DNA of 11,424 bases from JASLPR01 sp964496475. GTDB lineage: Bacteria; Chloroflexota; UBA11872; VXNJ01. Positions 1 through 6,672 of this stretch are shown here, in pieces (position 1 is the first letter of the stretch; every line of letters starts with the position of its first letter). The position numbers and the translations under genes are program-made. Where the stretch lies: assembly GCA_964496475.1 (NCBI GenBank), contig CAZBZS010000062.1, positions 1-11,424 on the forward strand, read 5' to 3'. A model generated the notes under the pieces. It was not told where the DNA came from. It worked only from the letters and a program-made list of their open reading frames with translations, and searched no databases.

Positions 1-318
1 CTCTTCTGGGCGCGTCTGCGACCCTATCTGCTCGAAGTCGCCCCGGGCGCCGAGGCCACCTACACCCTCATGCTGCGCAACAACTTCGACGCCGACACCC
101 GTTTCGAGGCCCGCCTCCTCGCGCCCGGCGGCTGGGAGACATCCACCGAATTCGCCGAACTAACTCTGGCCTCCGGCGCTCGCGGCGAGCTTCAGCTCAC
201 CGCCACCGCTCCCAGCGGGCCGGACCTCCGCCGCATTCTCACCGCCGAGATACGCATCGACGGTGTCGGCCAGGGGCCCATCGCAGAAGCCGTCGTCACC
301 GTGCGCGAAACCGCCTAG
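1..318 (+). CDS. C-terminal part of an unrecognised protein ending in a beta-sandwich (NEW3-like) domain
   Basis: The frame is open from the first base to a TAG at 316-318, giving 105 residues of a gene that begins upstream of the window. There is an in-frame ATG at 70, but coding sense continues before it (WARLRPYLLEVAPGAEATY), so it is not the start. The pattern of a PG followed by a TYTL strand, then RNN, an AP-GW turn and a final EAVVTV strand resembles the Ig-like NEW3 or NPCBM-associated domains that sit at the C-terminus of secreted or hydrolytic enzymes. I infer a beta-sandwich accessory domain; the catalytic part, if any, is outside the window. Codon third positions are rich in C, like the sulfatase at 4785. 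It converges with the CorC gene ending at 434. Confidence 0.7.
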   Translation, partial: LFWARLRPYLLEVAPGAEATYTLMLRNNFDADTRFEARLLAPGGWETSTEFAELTLASGARGELQLTATAPSGPDLRRILTAEIRIDGVGQGPIAEAVVTVRETA

Positions 319-334
319 TCCCGCCTGTCCGCCT

Positions 335-360
335 CCGCTGGTAGCCTAAGACGGGCTGTG
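335..360 (+). repeat. Copy 1 of a 26-bp direct repeat (GCTGGTAGC element)
   Basis: Matches 423-448 at 21 of 26 positions, both beginning CCGCTGGTAGC and ending CTGTG. It lies between the stop codon at 318 and the palindrome at 369. Its function is unknown; a degenerate member of a dispersed intergenic repeat family is possible. Confidence 0.45.
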
Positions 361-368
361 CACGGGCC

Positions 369-397
369 GTGGCCCGACCTGCGCACAGGTCGGGATT
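369..397 (+). repeat. Palindromic repeat copy 1; possible terminator hairpin
   Basis: A perfect 9-bp stem, CCCGACCTG / CAGGTCGGG (373-381 with 386-394), closes a 4-nt loop. The 29-bp unit starting GTGGCCC and ending GGGATT recurs at 6307-6335 with 26 of 29 identical positions, in the same orientation. It starts 50 nt after the stop codon at 318 and sits between convergent genes, so it could act as a transcription terminator in either direction. There is no proper T-tract after the stem, only ATTCGTCATTCT, so a REP-like element is an equally good reading. Confidence 0.6.
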
Positions 398-422
398 CGT
401 CATTCTAAATATCAACTCGGAC

Positions 423-448
423 CCGCTGGTAGCTCAAAGCGGCCTGTG
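423..448 (+). repeat. Copy 2 of the 26-bp direct repeat, overlapping the end of a CorC gene
   Basis: Second copy of the GCTGGTAGC element (21 of 26 identical to 335-360), 88 bp downstream of the first. Read on the minus strand it supplies the last codons and the TGA stop (434-436) of the CorC-family gene. The extreme C-terminus of that protein may therefore derive from the repeat. Confidence 0.45.
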
Positions 449-1744
449 GCCGCGGCCGCGAAGCGAGAGGTCGATCGACCGGATACGCTGCCCTTCCAGC
501 GCTGTCACCCGCAATATCCAGTCCTCATGCAGCACCACCTCGCCGCGCCGCGGAATACTCCCTAGGCGATCCAGGATGAATCCCGCCACCGTCTCATAGT
601 CGCCTTCCGGCAGCCGGCATCCGGCGATTTCGGCCATTTCGTCCAGGTGCGCCAGGCCCTCCACCCGGTACCGGTCCGGTCCCGTCGCCCGCACCATGGC
701 CGGGCTTCCGTTCTGCTCGCCGGCCAGATCCCCCACCAGCTCCTCCGCCAGGTCTTCCATCGTGACGATCCCCGCTGGCGACCCGTGCTCGTCCACCACC
801 AGCGCTATCTGGATACGGTTCCGTCTCAGTTCTGACGCCAGGTCCGCCACCCCCGCCGATTCCGGTACCGCCATCAGCGGCCGGATGATTCGGCGTGGCA
901 ACCGCCGATCCCACTCCCGCTGCTCCAGCCCCAGCAGGTCCTTCGCATGCACGAATCCCCCCACCACTCCCGGATCGCCGTCGTACACTGGGAACCGCGA
1001 ATTCCCCGTCTCCACCACCAGCCGCTCCAGTTCTCGCGGCGTCGTGTCCGTGCTCGCGAATACCACCTGCACTCTGGGCACCATCACCTCCCGCACCCGC
1101 AGCGCCCCGAACGTCATCGCCTTCAGCACCAGATCGTGCCCCGCCGCCCCTATCTCCCCCTGCTCCTGCAAGTCCTCCAGCATCAGCGCGATTTCCGCCG
1201 CCGAATACGACGTCAGCAATTCCTGCTTCACCTCGACCCCGAACAGCCGCAGCCCCGCCCGCCCGGCCGCATTCAGCACCCACAGCACCACCCAGAACAG
1301 GTAGGTGAAGGCCCTGAAGGGCACGGCCACCCGCAGCAGCACCCGTTCCGGCGCCGCCACCGCCGCGTTCTTCGGCGCCATCTCCCCCACGATCATATGC
1401 CCCAGCGCCACCAGCAGCAGGGTTAGCGGCACCGCGATCCCGTGCGCCAGCGCTTCCGACGGATTCCCAAACCGGCTGATGAGATCCTGAATCATCCCGG
1501 CCAGCACCGTCTCGGTGACCAATCCCATCCCCAGCGAAGAGATCGTGATCCCGAACTGGGCGCTGGCGAACATCATCGGCAAATTGCGCATCGCCTGCAG
1601 CGCCGCCCGCGCCCTGATTCCGCCGCCGGCCGCCATCTCTTCGATCCGGCTCCGCTGCGCCGCCGTCAGCGAGATTTCCGACGCCACGAAGAACCCGTTC
1701 AGCAACATCAGCATCAGCGTCGCCACCACGTACCAGGCGCTCAT
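434..1744 (-). CDS. CNNM/CorC-family membrane protein (DUF21, CBS pair, CorC_HlyC), distal copy
   Basis: A 436-residue protein often annotated as hemolysin family or TlyC. Residues 1-160 form the DUF21/CNNM membrane domain: a first segment near 5-25 with GFFVASEISL, further segments near 60-75, 103-123 and 145-160, and VGEMAPKN at 119-126. A CBS pair follows (MVPR at 221-224, SRFPVYD at 249-255, VVDEHG at 316-321, GIVTMEDL at 325-332), then a CorC_HlyC domain at about 352-430. Relatives act in cation (Mg2+/Co2+) efflux; hemolysin is a historical label. The frame opens earlier, at 1825, but that would add 27 unconserved residues inside the upstream gene. I choose the ATG at 1744 because it overlaps that gene's stop as ATGA, a sign of translational coupling. 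It is the last gene of the minus-strand operon. Its final codons lie in a repeat. Confidence 0.9.
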   Translation of the reverse strand: MSAWYVVATLMLMLLNGFFVASEISLTAAQRSRIEEMAAGGGIRARAALQAMRNLPMMFASAQFGITISSLGMGLVTETVLAGMIQDLISRFGNPSEALAHGIAVPLTLLLVALGHMIVGEMAPKNAAVAAPERVLLRVAVPFRAFTYLFWVVLWVLNAAGRAGLRLFGVEVKQELLTSYSAAEIALMLEDLQEQGEIGAAGHDLVLKAMTFGALRVREVMVPRVQVVFASTDTTPRELERLVVETGNSRFPVYDGDPGVVGGFVHAKDLLGLEQREWDRRLPRRIIRPLMAVPESAGVADLASELRRNRIQIALVVDEHGSPAGIVTMEDLAEELVGDLAGEQNGSPAMVRATGPDRYRVEGLAHLDEMAEIAGCRLPEGDYETVAGFILDRLGSIPRRGEVVLHEDWILRVTALEGQRIRSIDLSLRGRGHRPL

Positions 1745-2789
1745 GCCGGCGCTCCCGGGCCCGGCCGCACTATCCTCACCCGCGCGATCCGCAGGCCGTC
1801 CATCGCCAGGATTTGAAACCGCCATCCTCTGAACGTCGCCGCGTCCCCGATCCCCGGCATCCGCTGGAAGCGCGACAGAAGGAACCCGGCCAGCGTCTCG
1901 TATGGACCTGCCGGAAACGCGAACCCGCAGGCCCGTTCCAGTTCCTGCGCCGTCATCAGCCCCGACACCAGCATCGACCCATCCGCCGCCGTCTGCGGTC
2001 TCCTACCGTCCTCTTCCGGTGCGTCGTACTCGTCCTCGATGTCGCCCAGAATTTCTTCCAGGATGTCTTCCGTCGTCACTATCCCCGCCATCATCCCGTG
2101 CTCGTCCGCTACTATCGCCAGCGACGCCCGCCGCTCCCGCATGTCTACCAGCACCGCGGGCAGCCTCCCCGTCGGCGCCACCACCAGCGGCGGCTGCGTG
2201 CGGTCGCCCACCAGCACGTTCTCCCAGTTCTCCGGCGGTTCCTTCAGCGCTTCCTGTACGTGAATCACCCCCACGATTTCATCCCCATCCGCCTCATACA
2301 CCGGAAATCGCGAATATCCCGATTCTTGCCCCAGCGCCGCCAGGTCCGCCAGCGTCGCCGACTCCCTGATGTCCAGCACGTTCCCCCGCGGCACCAGCAC
2401 GTCCAGCGCCGTCCGGCGCCCGAAACGCAGCGAGCGCTCAATGAGTTCGATTCCCACGTCCGGCAGCAGGCCGCTCCGCGCCGACGTTCGTATCACCCTC
2501 CTCAAATCGGCCAGCCCGACGACCTCCCCGTGTTCCGCGTGCGTCTGCATGCCGAGCAGTTGTACTACCTTGTTGGCCACCGCGTTCAGCGACCACACCA
2601 GCGGCTTGTAGACGCGGTTCAGGCCATAGCCGATCGGCGCCAGCGCCAGCGCCGTCGGCAACGGCCGGGCGATCGCAAGGTTCTTCGGGATGATTTCGCC
2701 GGCCACTAGCTGCACCGACGTCAGCACCACCAGCGCCACCACCGTGGCCAGCGCGAAGCTCGATCCTTCCGGCAGAAACGGCAGCGCCG
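1741..2789 (-). CDS. CNNM/CorC-family membrane protein, proximal copy: part after the assembly gap
   Basis: C-terminal three quarters of a second DUF21-CBS-CorC_HlyC protein. Translation is open from the N run at 2790 to the TGA at 1741. It begins ALPFLPEGSSFALATVVALV, which continues the membrane domain, and then has AGEIIPKN, matching VGEMAPKN of the downstream paralogue. It continues with LVPRGNVLD, SRFPVYEADGDEIVG (CBS 1), ADEHGMMAGIVTTEDILEEI (CBS 2) and a complete CorC_HlyC domain with PAGPYETLAGFLLSRF. A GTG at 2742 could serve as a start but would cut the membrane domain, so I treat 2807-3085 and this piece as one gene. The stop overlaps the ATG of the next gene by 4 bp. Likely role as for the paralogue: cation transport or sensing in the inner membrane. 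The two genes look like an old tandem duplication, since they share architecture but are clearly diverged. Confidence 0.85.
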
Positions 2790-2799
2790 NNNNNNNNNN
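2790..2799. other. Assembly gap (10 Ns)
   Basis: A run of exactly ten Ns, a common placeholder for a gap of unknown size. Comparison with the downstream paralogue suggests that little real sequence is missing: roughly 24 residues are expected between the two conserved segments, and about that number are accounted for by the flanks. The flanks are in different frames, so the sequence beside the gap (about 2800-2830) is unreliable. Confidence 0.95.
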
Positions 2800-2806
2800 T
2801 CTCCTA

Positions 2807-3085
2807 CTACAGCTTCCTGGCCGAGAACTCGAGCGGCGCCACCACCGGCTTGGTCAGAAATCCGAGTATCAGCGAACTCACCGTGATCCCCAGCTGCGCC
2901 CCGGAAAGTTCAAAAGTCAGCGCCCGCAGCGCCCGCAGCGTGATGCGCGCCCGCCACGAGCCGCCCGCCGCCAGCGCTTCCACCTGGTAACGGCTTGCCG
3001 CCAGCAGCGCGAATTCCACTGCCACGAAAAAGGCGTTCGCCCCCAGCAGCAGCCCCACCGCCAGCAATCCCAGGAGGACTTCTAT
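2807..3085 (-). CDS. CNNM/CorC-family membrane protein, proximal copy: N-terminal part before the gap
   Basis: N-terminal membrane segment of the DUF21 domain: GLLLGANAFFVAVEFALLA parallels the GFFVASEISL segment of the paralogue, and GAQLGITVSSLILGFLTKP parallels its AQFGITISSLGMGLVTE. After KPVVAPLE the frame runs into FSARKL and a TAG at 2809, next to the Ns. A shift into another frame gives VLGQEAVVG, which fits the family better, so the stop is probably a sequence error. The start is uncertain. A TTG at 3067 has no good ribosome-binding site. An ATA at 3085 overlaps the htpX stop as ATAG and is preceded by GGGGAGGG with 7-nt spacing; I use it as the likely initiation point, either as a rare AUA start or as a miscalled ATG. 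Confidence 0.7.
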   Translation of the reverse strand: MEVLLGLLAVGLLLGANAFFVAVEFALLAASRYQVEALAAGGSWRARITLRALRALTFELSGAQLGITVSSLILGFLTKPVVAPLEFSARKL

Positions 3086-4050
3086 GACCCGACCCTCCCC
3101 GCCGCGCTCCCGAGCCCCGCCCCCCCCGTAATTCCGCGCAATGCTGCGATCCGGTCGTCCAGCGGCGGATGCGTATCGAAAAGACCGTTAAGCCAGGCTC
3201 GCGGTTTCTGCTTTCGGCTGCTTGCCGCGTTGTCGATCGGCGACTCAATCCACAGATGCGCCGTCGCCCGGCTCGCCGAGCGCACCACCGTCCTGTCCGA
3301 CTTCAACGTCTCCAGCGCTCCGATCAGCCCGTCCGGATACCGCGTAAGCAGCACGGCGTCGGCGTCCGCCAGGTACTCGCGCCGCCGCGAGATCGCGAAG
3401 TGCAGCAGCCGCGCGATCAACGGCGACAGCACCAGCAGCCCCACCGCCACCAGCATCAGCACCAGTCCCACCGGATTGCTCCCACCTCTGCTCCTGCCTC
3501 TCCGCCCCATCCCGCCCCACAGGAACGCCCGGAACATGAAGTCTGCCGCCAGCACCACCGTGCCGATCAGCGTCACCGAAATCGTCATCACCAGCGTGTC
3601 CCGGTTCTTCACGTGCGCCAGCTCATGCGCGATCACTCCCTCCAGCTCGTCCCGGCTCAATTTCTTCATCAACCCCGTCGTCACCGCCACCGCCGCGTGC
3701 TCCGGGTTCCGCCCCGTGGCGAACGCGTTCGGCGCCTCGTCATCCACGACATAGACCCCGGGCTTTGGCAGCCCCGCCGCCAGCGAAAGTCCCTCCACGA
3801 TGTTGTGTAGCCGCGCGTCTTTGGTCTCGTCCGCCGGCTTCGCCCGGCTCATGCTCAACGCTATTCGGTCCGAGTTGTAATACGAGCCCCAGGTCATCGC
3901 CACCGATATCCCCAGCGCGATCACGATCCCCCAGTACCCGATCCCCAGCAGTAATCCCGCCGCCAACCCCACCGCCGCCACCAGCGCCGTGAACACCACC
4001 ATCAGCGCGACGGTCCGGCGCACATTCGACGCCACCCGGTCGTACAGCAT
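3082..4050 (-). CDS. htpX: M48 family membrane zinc metalloprotease, HtpX-like
   Basis: A 322-residue HtpX-type protease, slightly longer than typical bacterial HtpX (about 290). The zinc site HELAH is at 142-146, with Glu143 catalytic; the third zinc ligand is probably Glu225 in REYLADADAV. Two N-terminal hydrophobic segments (about 14-36 and 38-56) and two after the active site (about 155-173 and 193-219) place the catalytic domain on the cytoplasmic face. Other family marks are NAFATGRNPEHAAVAVT at 108-124 and FDTHPPLDDRIAAL at 291-304. HtpX proteins degrade misfolded membrane proteins. It lies 39 nt downstream of lemA, a pairing found in many bacteria, and its TAG is overlapped by the proposed start of the first CorC gene. 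A run of eight Gs (3120-3127 on the complement) precedes the last residues, so the exact C-terminus could shift with an indel error there. Confidence 0.92.
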   Translation of the reverse strand: MLYDRVASNVRRTVALMVVFTALVAAVGLAAGLLLGIGYWGIVIALGISVAMTWGSYYNSDRIALSMSRAKPADETKDARLHNIVEGLSLAAGLPKPGVYVVDDEAPNAFATGRNPEHAAVAVTTGLMKKLSRDELEGVIAHELAHVKNRDTLVMTISVTLIGTVVLAADFMFRAFLWGGMGRRGRSRGGSNPVGLVLMLVAVGLLVLSPLIARLLHFAISRRREYLADADAVLLTRYPDGLIGALETLKSDRTVVRSASRATAHLWIESPIDNAASSRKQKPRAWLNGLFDTHPPLDDRIAALRGITGGAGLGSAAGRVGS

Positions 4051-4089
4051 CAGCTATCCGTACTCTTCCGCCGAATCAAGCCGGCGAAG

Positions 4090-4677
4090 TCAGTCTCCCC
4101 CGTCATCCGCGCTCACCGCCGTGCCAAAATCCACCTTCACCGGTTCCCGCGCCGCCTCTTCCATCTCGAAATAGGCCCTGGCCTCAAAATTGAACATCCC
4201 CGCGATCACGTTCGTCGGAAACGACTCAATCGAGTTGTCGTACTTCAACACCTGGTCGTTATAAAACTGCCTCGCATACGCAATCCGGCTCTCCGTTCCC
4301 GTCAATGCCTCCTGCAGCGACAGAAAGCTCTCATCCGCCTTCAAGTTAGGATACGCCTCCTGCAGCGCGAACAGCTTCCCCAGCGCCTGCGTGATCATGT
4401 TCTCCGCCAGCCCCTGATCCTCAATGCTCCGCGCGTCCACCCCCTTCTGCCGCGCCGCGATCACCGCCTCCAGCGTCTCCCGTTCATGCGCCGCATAGCC
4501 CTTCACCGTCTCCACCAGATTCGGAATCAGGTCATAGCGTCGTTTCAGCTGCACATCGATCTGCGACCACGCCGCCTCAATCCGATTTCGCAACCGCACC
4601 AGCCGGTTGTAATTCAAGATCAGCCATAGCAGCGCCACCGCGACCGCCGCCAGGATACTTATCAGCGTGCCGTCCAC
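4090..4677 (-). CDS. lemA: LemA family protein
   Basis: A 195-residue protein matching the LemA family over its whole length. A single N-terminal transmembrane helix (about residues 6-22) is followed by the conserved NRLVRLRNRIEAAWSQIDVQ, the RRYDLIPNLVETVKGYAAHE block at about 46-66, a long helical region, YARQFYNDQVLKYDNSI and the final FPTNVIAGMFNF. The family forms an anchored helical bundle whose biochemical role is not settled. The start is a GTG at 4677, chosen because GGAGG lies 5 nt upstream and the following residues form the membrane anchor. It is the first gene of the minus-strand operon, immediately upstream of htpX. LemA and HtpX are often adjacent and are thought to act in the same membrane process. 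No anomalies seen. Confidence 0.93.
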   Translation of the reverse strand: MDGTLISILAAVAVALLWLILNYNRLVRLRNRIEAAWSQIDVQLKRRYDLIPNLVETVKGYAAHERETLEAVIAARQKGVDARSIEDQGLAENMITQALGKLFALQEAYPNLKADESFLSLQEALTGTESRIAYARQFYNDQVLKYDNSIESFPTNVIAGMFNFEARAYFEMEEAAREPVKVDFGTAVSADDGGD

Positions 4678-4784
4678 CGGTACCTCCAGGACGAGTTATC
4701 TTCCCTCCCAATCTATCATCCACCTCCACTCCGCTAACCTATTAGCCGTGCATTCGACCGCAATCCACACACCTCGGAGAACCA
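4678..4784. promoter_or_regulatory. Divergent intergenic region between lemA operon and sulfatase
   Basis: This 107-bp gap is the only upstream space for both the leftward lemA-htpX-corC-corC operon and the rightward sulfatase, so it should hold both promoters. I see the two ribosome-binding sites (GGAGG before the GTG at 4677; GGAGA at 4776-4780 before the ATG at 4785) and some AT-richer tracts around 4715-4745, but no convincing sigma70 -35/-10 pair. The promoter role is inferred from layout. Confidence 0.4.
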
Positions 4785-6257
4785 ATGGCCGCACGACCCA
4801 ACATTCTCTGGTACTGCACCGACCAGCAGCGTTTTGACACTATCGGCGCCCTCAACAATCCCCACATCCACACCCCCCGCCTCGACGCCTTCATGCAGCA
4901 AGCCACCACCTTCACCCACGCCTTCTGCCAGTCCACCATCTGCACCCCCAGCCGGGCCAGCTTCCTCACCGGTCAGTACCCCAGCGCCGTCCACGTCAAC
5001 CGTAACGGCGGTGACTTCTACCCTTCCGAATTCGCGCACCGACTCCTTCCCCGCCGTCTCGCCGACTCCGGTTACGAATGCGGCCTCGTCGGCAAACTCC
5101 ACCTCGCCGGCGCCGGCCGCGGCCAGGAACCTCGCGTTCAAGACGGCTACTCCTACTTCCAGTACAGCCATTCCCACAAAGGTCCTGACGTGGCCGGCCA
5201 CGACTACGCCAACTGGATGCGACTACAGGGCGGCGAACCCGCCGAGCTAATGGAAGGCCAGAGCCCCGGCACCTACCGCGACGGAGCCAAAATCAAGAGC
5301 TTCGGCGGACTCTACGAACCCTCCGAAGGCGACGACAACGTCCCTCCCCACCTCCACCAGACCCACTGGTGCACCGTCAAGTCCAGAGAATTCATCTCCC
5401 GCAACCGCCACGACGACCAGCCCTGGCTCCTCAGCGTAAATCCCTTCGACCCCCACCCTCCCTTCGACGCTCCTTGGGACTTCTACCGCCGCTACGACCC
5501 CGACTCCCTCCCCGGCGCCCACTTCGAGGATGGCGACCTCCAGCACCAGCAAAAACTCGTCGACGCCAGCGTCGATTTCCAATCCAAACCCCAACATCCC
5601 GACGCCTGGCGGCACAAGAAAATCCAGGCCTCCTACTACGCCTCCATCGAATTCCTCGACGAAGAATTCGGCTGCCTCCTAGACTTCCTCGACCAGACCG
5701 GTCAGCGCGAAAACACCATAATCATCTTCACCAGCGACCACGGCGAATCCCTCGCCGATCACGGCCTCATCCTCAAAGGCTGCCGCCTCATGGAAGGCAT
5801 GGTCCGCGTCCCCCTCATGATCTCCTGGCCCGGTCACTTCCAGCAGGACGTCGTCAGCCACGCCCTAGTCGAGCTCATGGACATCGCCCCCACCCTCTAC
5901 GAAGCGGCCGGTGAAAAAATTCCCTACTGGGTCCAGGGCCGCTCCCTCACGCCCATCCTCACCGGCTACGCCCCCAAAGATGAACACCGCGACTTCGTCC
6001 GCACCGAGTTCTACGGCGCCATCGACCACGCCGACGGTACCCACGCCACCATGTACCGCGACCACCGCTGGAAGCTCATCATGTTCCACGGCAAGGATCT
6101 GTACGAGCTTTATGACTTGGAGAACGACCCCTGGGAACACAACGACCTGTCCGACGACCCCGACCACCAGGAAATAAAATGGGATCTGATTCGCAAAAAC
6201 TTTGACGCCACCGTCTTCGCCCACCCCATCGGCCCCCCCCGCTCCATGCCCTTCTAG
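4785..6257 (+). CDS. Sulfatase (alkaline phosphatase superfamily, S1 family), cytosolic
   Basis: A 490-residue protein of normal length for family S1. The formylglycine signature CTPSR is at 53-57 followed by ASFLTGQ, so Cys53 should be oxidised to the catalytic formylglycine. Other expected residues are present: Asp13-Gln14 in CTDQQRFD (metal), Lys104 and His106 in GKLHL, His224 in FDPHPPFD, Asp318-His319 in TSDHGES, and Lys331. The C-terminal YELYDLENDPWEHNDL at about 443-458 is typical. There is no signal peptide, unlike many heparan- or ulvan-type sulfatases, which points to a cytosolic small sulfate ester (or phosphonate/phosphate monoester) as substrate; the exact substrate cannot be read. 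The start is supported by GGAGA 4 nt upstream. A run of eight Cs (6233-6240) makes the last residues (PPRSMPF) sensitive to indel error. Codons are strikingly rich in third-position C. It appears to be monocistronic. Confidence 0.9.
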   Translation: MAARPNILWYCTDQQRFDTIGALNNPHIHTPRLDAFMQQATTFTHAFCQSTICTPSRASFLTGQYPSAVHVNRNGGDFYPSEFAHRLLPRRLADSGYECGLVGKLHLAGAGRGQEPRVQDGYSYFQYSHSHKGPDVAGHDYANWMRLQGGEPAELMEGQSPGTYRDGAKIKSFGGLYEPSEGDDNVPPHLHQTHWCTVKSREFISRNRHDDQPWLLSVNPFDPHPPFDAPWDFYRRYDPDSLPGAHFEDGDLQHQQKLVDASVDFQSKPQHPDAWRHKKIQASYYASIEFLDEEFGCLLDFLDQTGQRENTIIIFTSDHGESLADHGLILKGCRLMEGMVRVPLMISWPGHFQQDVVSHALVELMDIAPTLYEAAGEKIPYWVQGRSLTPILTGYAPKDEHRDFVRTEFYGAIDHADGTHATMYRDHRWKLIMFHGKDLYELYDLENDPWEHNDLSDDPDHQEIKWDLIRKNFDATVFAHPIGPPRSMPF

Positions 6258-6306
6258 CCGGCTGAATTAGTCGGTATCCTCCGACTCGAGCCCGCAGCTT
6301 CTCCAC

Positions 6307-6335
6307 GTGGCCCGACCTGCGTGCAGGTTGGGATT
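6307..6335 (+). repeat. Palindromic repeat copy 2; possible terminator hairpin
   Basis: Same 29-bp unit as 369-397 with three substitutions. The stem is CCCGACCTGC / GCAGGTTGGG (6311-6320 with 6323-6332), 10 bp including one G-T pair, with a 2-nt gap. It starts 49 nt after the sulfatase stop at 6257, almost the same distance as the first copy has from its upstream stop. It is followed by ATTTCCTCT. Either a terminator-like element or a dispersed REP-type repeat. Confidence 0.6.
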
Positions 6336-6395
6336 TCCTCTGCCCTCACCCGTCCAGGCCGCCGCCTCAGCGGTGAGCTCCACTTCGTTTCTGTG

Positions 6396-6407
6396 TATAT
6401 CGATATA
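6396..6407. promoter_or_regulatory. AT-rich 12-bp palindrome TATATCGATATA
   Basis: A perfect 12-bp palindrome extended on the right to TATATAAAG, standing out sharply in GC-rich surroundings between the sulfatase and the SDR. It could be a promoter core or a protein-binding site, but no matching -35 element is evident and it lies 265 bp before the SDR start. Confidence 0.3.
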
Positions 6408-6540
6408 TAAAGGCCCGCCGCCCCTCCCATTTCCCTTAGGGGATATTGGACAAGGGGGTTGAAAACTGCACCTGTGTGATGTCTTTGGCTCTCGGACCGG
6501 CCTTGCGGCACTATACGTCCATGGTGCGGTGCAGGTGATA

Positions 6541-6557
6541 CTAGGCACAATGCCTAG
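6541..6557. promoter_or_regulatory. Inverted repeat CTAGGCA-CAA-TGCCTAG, operator-like
   Basis: Perfect 7-bp arms separated by 3 nt, 115 bp upstream of the SDR start codon at 6673. The size and symmetry suit a dimeric regulator's operator. No regulator gene is in the window, so the role is a guess; a chance palindrome is possible. Confidence 0.3.
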
Positions 6558-6672
6558 GAATCACTGTAGGCGCGGCCAAGAGTTTCACGGCGACACCGTA
6601 GTCCGGGCTCGGTATGTTTGCCGCGCCGCCGGTACGCCGGCCGAGTCGCGGCAGAGGGAAGTAGGTGCAAAG

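Larger units (their letters stand above)
6258..6672 (+). other. Intergenic region with several palindromes, no gene
   Basis: These 415 bp carry no convincing coding sequence; the open frames here are short, lack ribosome-binding sites and have no family resemblance. It holds, in order, a weak hairpin AGTCGG-TATCCT-CCGACT (6269-6286) just behind the sulfatase stop, the second palindromic repeat (6307-6335), an AT-rich palindrome (6396-6407), a perfect inverted repeat (6541-6557) and the leader of the SDR gene. An in-frame extension of the SDR upstream to 6529 exists but reads as non-protein sequence. Confidence 0.6.

Noticed and set aside
594..1283. 229-residue open frame on the minus strand inside the first CorC gene
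   Set aside because: Extremely Gly/Ala/Arg-rich shadow of the CorC frame, with no domain resemblance; typical of GC-rich DNA.
1745..1825. 27-residue N-terminal extension of the distal CorC gene
   Set aside because: It would overlap the upstream gene by 85 bp and lacks conserved sequence; the ATGA overlap at 1741-1744 gives a better start directly before the first membrane helix.
1813..3810. Long plus-strand open frames opposite the CorC, htpX and gap region (298, 354 and 213 residues)
   Set aside because: Antisense shadows of well-recognised minus-strand genes; Arg/Pro/Ser-rich with no family features, and one runs through the N gap.
6269..6286. AGTCGG-TATCCT-CCGACT as an intrinsic terminator for the sulfatase
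   Set aside because: Only a 6-bp stem and no T-tract; mentioned within the intergenic entry only.
6529..6672. 48-residue N-terminal extension of the SDR
   Set aside because: Not like SDR proteins, overlaps an inverted repeat, and the Rossmann fold begins right after the ATG at 6673.
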